A DNA stretch of 14,854 nt from Algoriphagus sp. (lineage in GTDB: Bacteria; Bacteroidota; Bacteroidia; Cytophagales; Cyclobacteriaceae), in the NCBI GenBank assembly GCA_023255285.1, contig JALRIY010000039.1:1-14854 (forward strand). Reading direction: 5' to 3'. The position numbers and the translations under genes were made by a program. Under the pieces are notes generated by a model that saw only the letters and a program-made list of their open reading frames with translations, did no database searches and was not told the origin of the DNA. Shown one piece after another: positions 14,203 through 14,854 of the stretch (positions within the stretch are counted from its first letter, which is position 1; each line of letters begins with the position of its first letter).

Positions 14203-14221
14203 CTTCAATTGAGTTAATTCC

Positions 14222-14854
14222 ATGAACAAAATCCTCATTTACTTTTTGCTTGGTACCCTAGGGACCATGTCTTGTTCTTCCAAATCCAACGAAACAAAAG
14301 AAAAAAACCTACAAGAGGATTCCCTTTTTTCCACCACTGAAGCTCCAGCACTTCCTGTTGCCTTTCTACCCCTAGATTCTCTCCCATTTTATCCAGATGC
14401 ACGAGTAGAACTTAATACTCCTTTGGGCAATCAGGTGTTTAAACCCGGAAAAGTTCCTTTTGAATTCAATATCAAAAATTTTTCCCAAAGTGAGACAGCT
14501 GCCTTTTCTCAAAGGTTTGGAATGATCTTAAACGGGGGGGAGCCAGAATACTTTACTGCTCCGATTTTTCAACGAGAACTTACTCTAGGAACCTACCGGT
14601 CTGTTGCTTTCTTGTTGGATAGCAATGGAATAGCCTTAAAAAATTTCGGAAACTATGTGGATCGTGACTTTTTGGTAGGAGACTCTCGCCCCTTTCCGTA
14701 TTCAGCCGAGCCTTATTTAGCAATCAATTTGCCTCGAAATGAACAAATTATACCCTTTGGGGAGGACTTGATCCTTGATTTTTTAGTGCTTGGAGGGGAT
14801 TTAGAATTGGATGGGTTGAAGGTTAATGTGTGGGTCAATTCCTACCAAACCACG
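14222..14854 (+). CDS. Predicted lipoprotein, 3' end outside window
   Basis: The frame is open for 211 codons from the ATG at 14222 to the last base of the window. The N-terminus MNKILIYFLLGTLGTMSC is a lipoprotein signal with Cys18 as the probable lipidation site (TMSC is a loose lipobox). It is followed by a polar, charged linker (SSKSNETKEKN), as in Bacteroidota lipoproteins. The rest, including LPFYPDARVELNTPLGNQVF, KVPFEFNIKNFSQ and INLPRNEQIIPFGEDLILDF, looks like beta-sandwich segments with extracellular composition. I recognise no family and assign no function. The gene is divergent from the oxygenase. A G7 run sits in the coding sequence near 14534-14540. Confidence 0.8.
   Translation, partial: MNKILIYFLLGTLGTMSCSSKSNETKEKNLQEDSLFSTTEAPALPVAFLPLDSLPFYPDARVELNTPLGNQVFKPGKVPFEFNIKNFSQSETAAFSQRFGMILNGGEPEYFTAPIFQRELTLGTYRSVAFLLDSNGIALKNFGNYVDRDFLVGDSRPFPYSAEPYLAINLPRNEQIIPFGEDLILDFLVLGGDLELDGLKVNVWVNSYQTT

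Noticed and set aside
1..14854. Defence system, prophage, transposon, CRISPR or biosynthetic cluster
   Set aside because: All frames of meaningful length are explained by housekeeping, envelope, salvage or transport genes. No integrase, transposase, repeat-spacer array or toxin-antitoxin pair is seen.

Overview
The window reads as ordinary chromosome from a member of the Bacteroidota, most likely Cytophagales and perhaps a Cyclobacteriaceae/Algoriphagus-like genome. That taxonomic guess is inference. It rests on promoter elements of the TTTG / TAnnTTTG type, scarcity of Shine-Dalgarno sequences, a phylum-typical formimidoylglutamase-like protein, a DUF6089-type porin, paired OmpH proteins beside BamA, and signal peptides that end in Ala|Gln. 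I see no tRNA, rRNA, CRISPR array, insertion sequence or phage gene. The longest gene-free stretch is about 120 bases.

Left, plus strand (2-2880): the 3' part of an arginase-fold protein with degenerate metal ligands, a small cytochrome-b5-like protein, a BadF-type sugar kinase and the MurNAc-6-phosphate etherase MurQ. All three junctions overlap, so this looks like one translationally coupled unit. The last two genes make a cell-wall amino-sugar salvage pair. A separate promoter containing an 18-bp perfect palindrome then drives a pseudouridine synthase with a very long, lysine-rich disordered N-terminus (3003-4427). A bidirectional hairpin terminator separates it from the convergent genes.

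Middle, minus strand (read from 11887 down to 4454): CBS/ACT regulator -> NAD kinase -> DUF6089 outer-membrane protein -> undecaprenyl diphosphate synthase -> BamA -> OmpH/Skp -> OmpH/Skp -> terminator -> thioredoxin. It is an envelope-biogenesis cluster: UppS makes the lipid carrier for wall and polysaccharide synthesis, BamA inserts outer-membrane barrels, and the OmpH proteins are periplasmic chaperones for them. The thioredoxin ATG directly abuts the terminator U-tract.

Right: a minus-strand pair, a 2-oxoglutarate/Fe(II) oxygenase followed one base later by a ChrA-type transporter. A divergent plus-strand lipoprotein gene runs off the window end. The two divergent transcription units appear to have closely packed promoters.

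Nothing here is clearly a new defence or mobile system. The best leads are the promoter palindrome at 2903-2920, the terminator/start-codon fusion in front of thioredoxin, the long disordered tail on the pseudouridine synthase, the arginase-fold protein lacking catalytic ligands, and the b5-like gene embedded in a MurNAc salvage operon.
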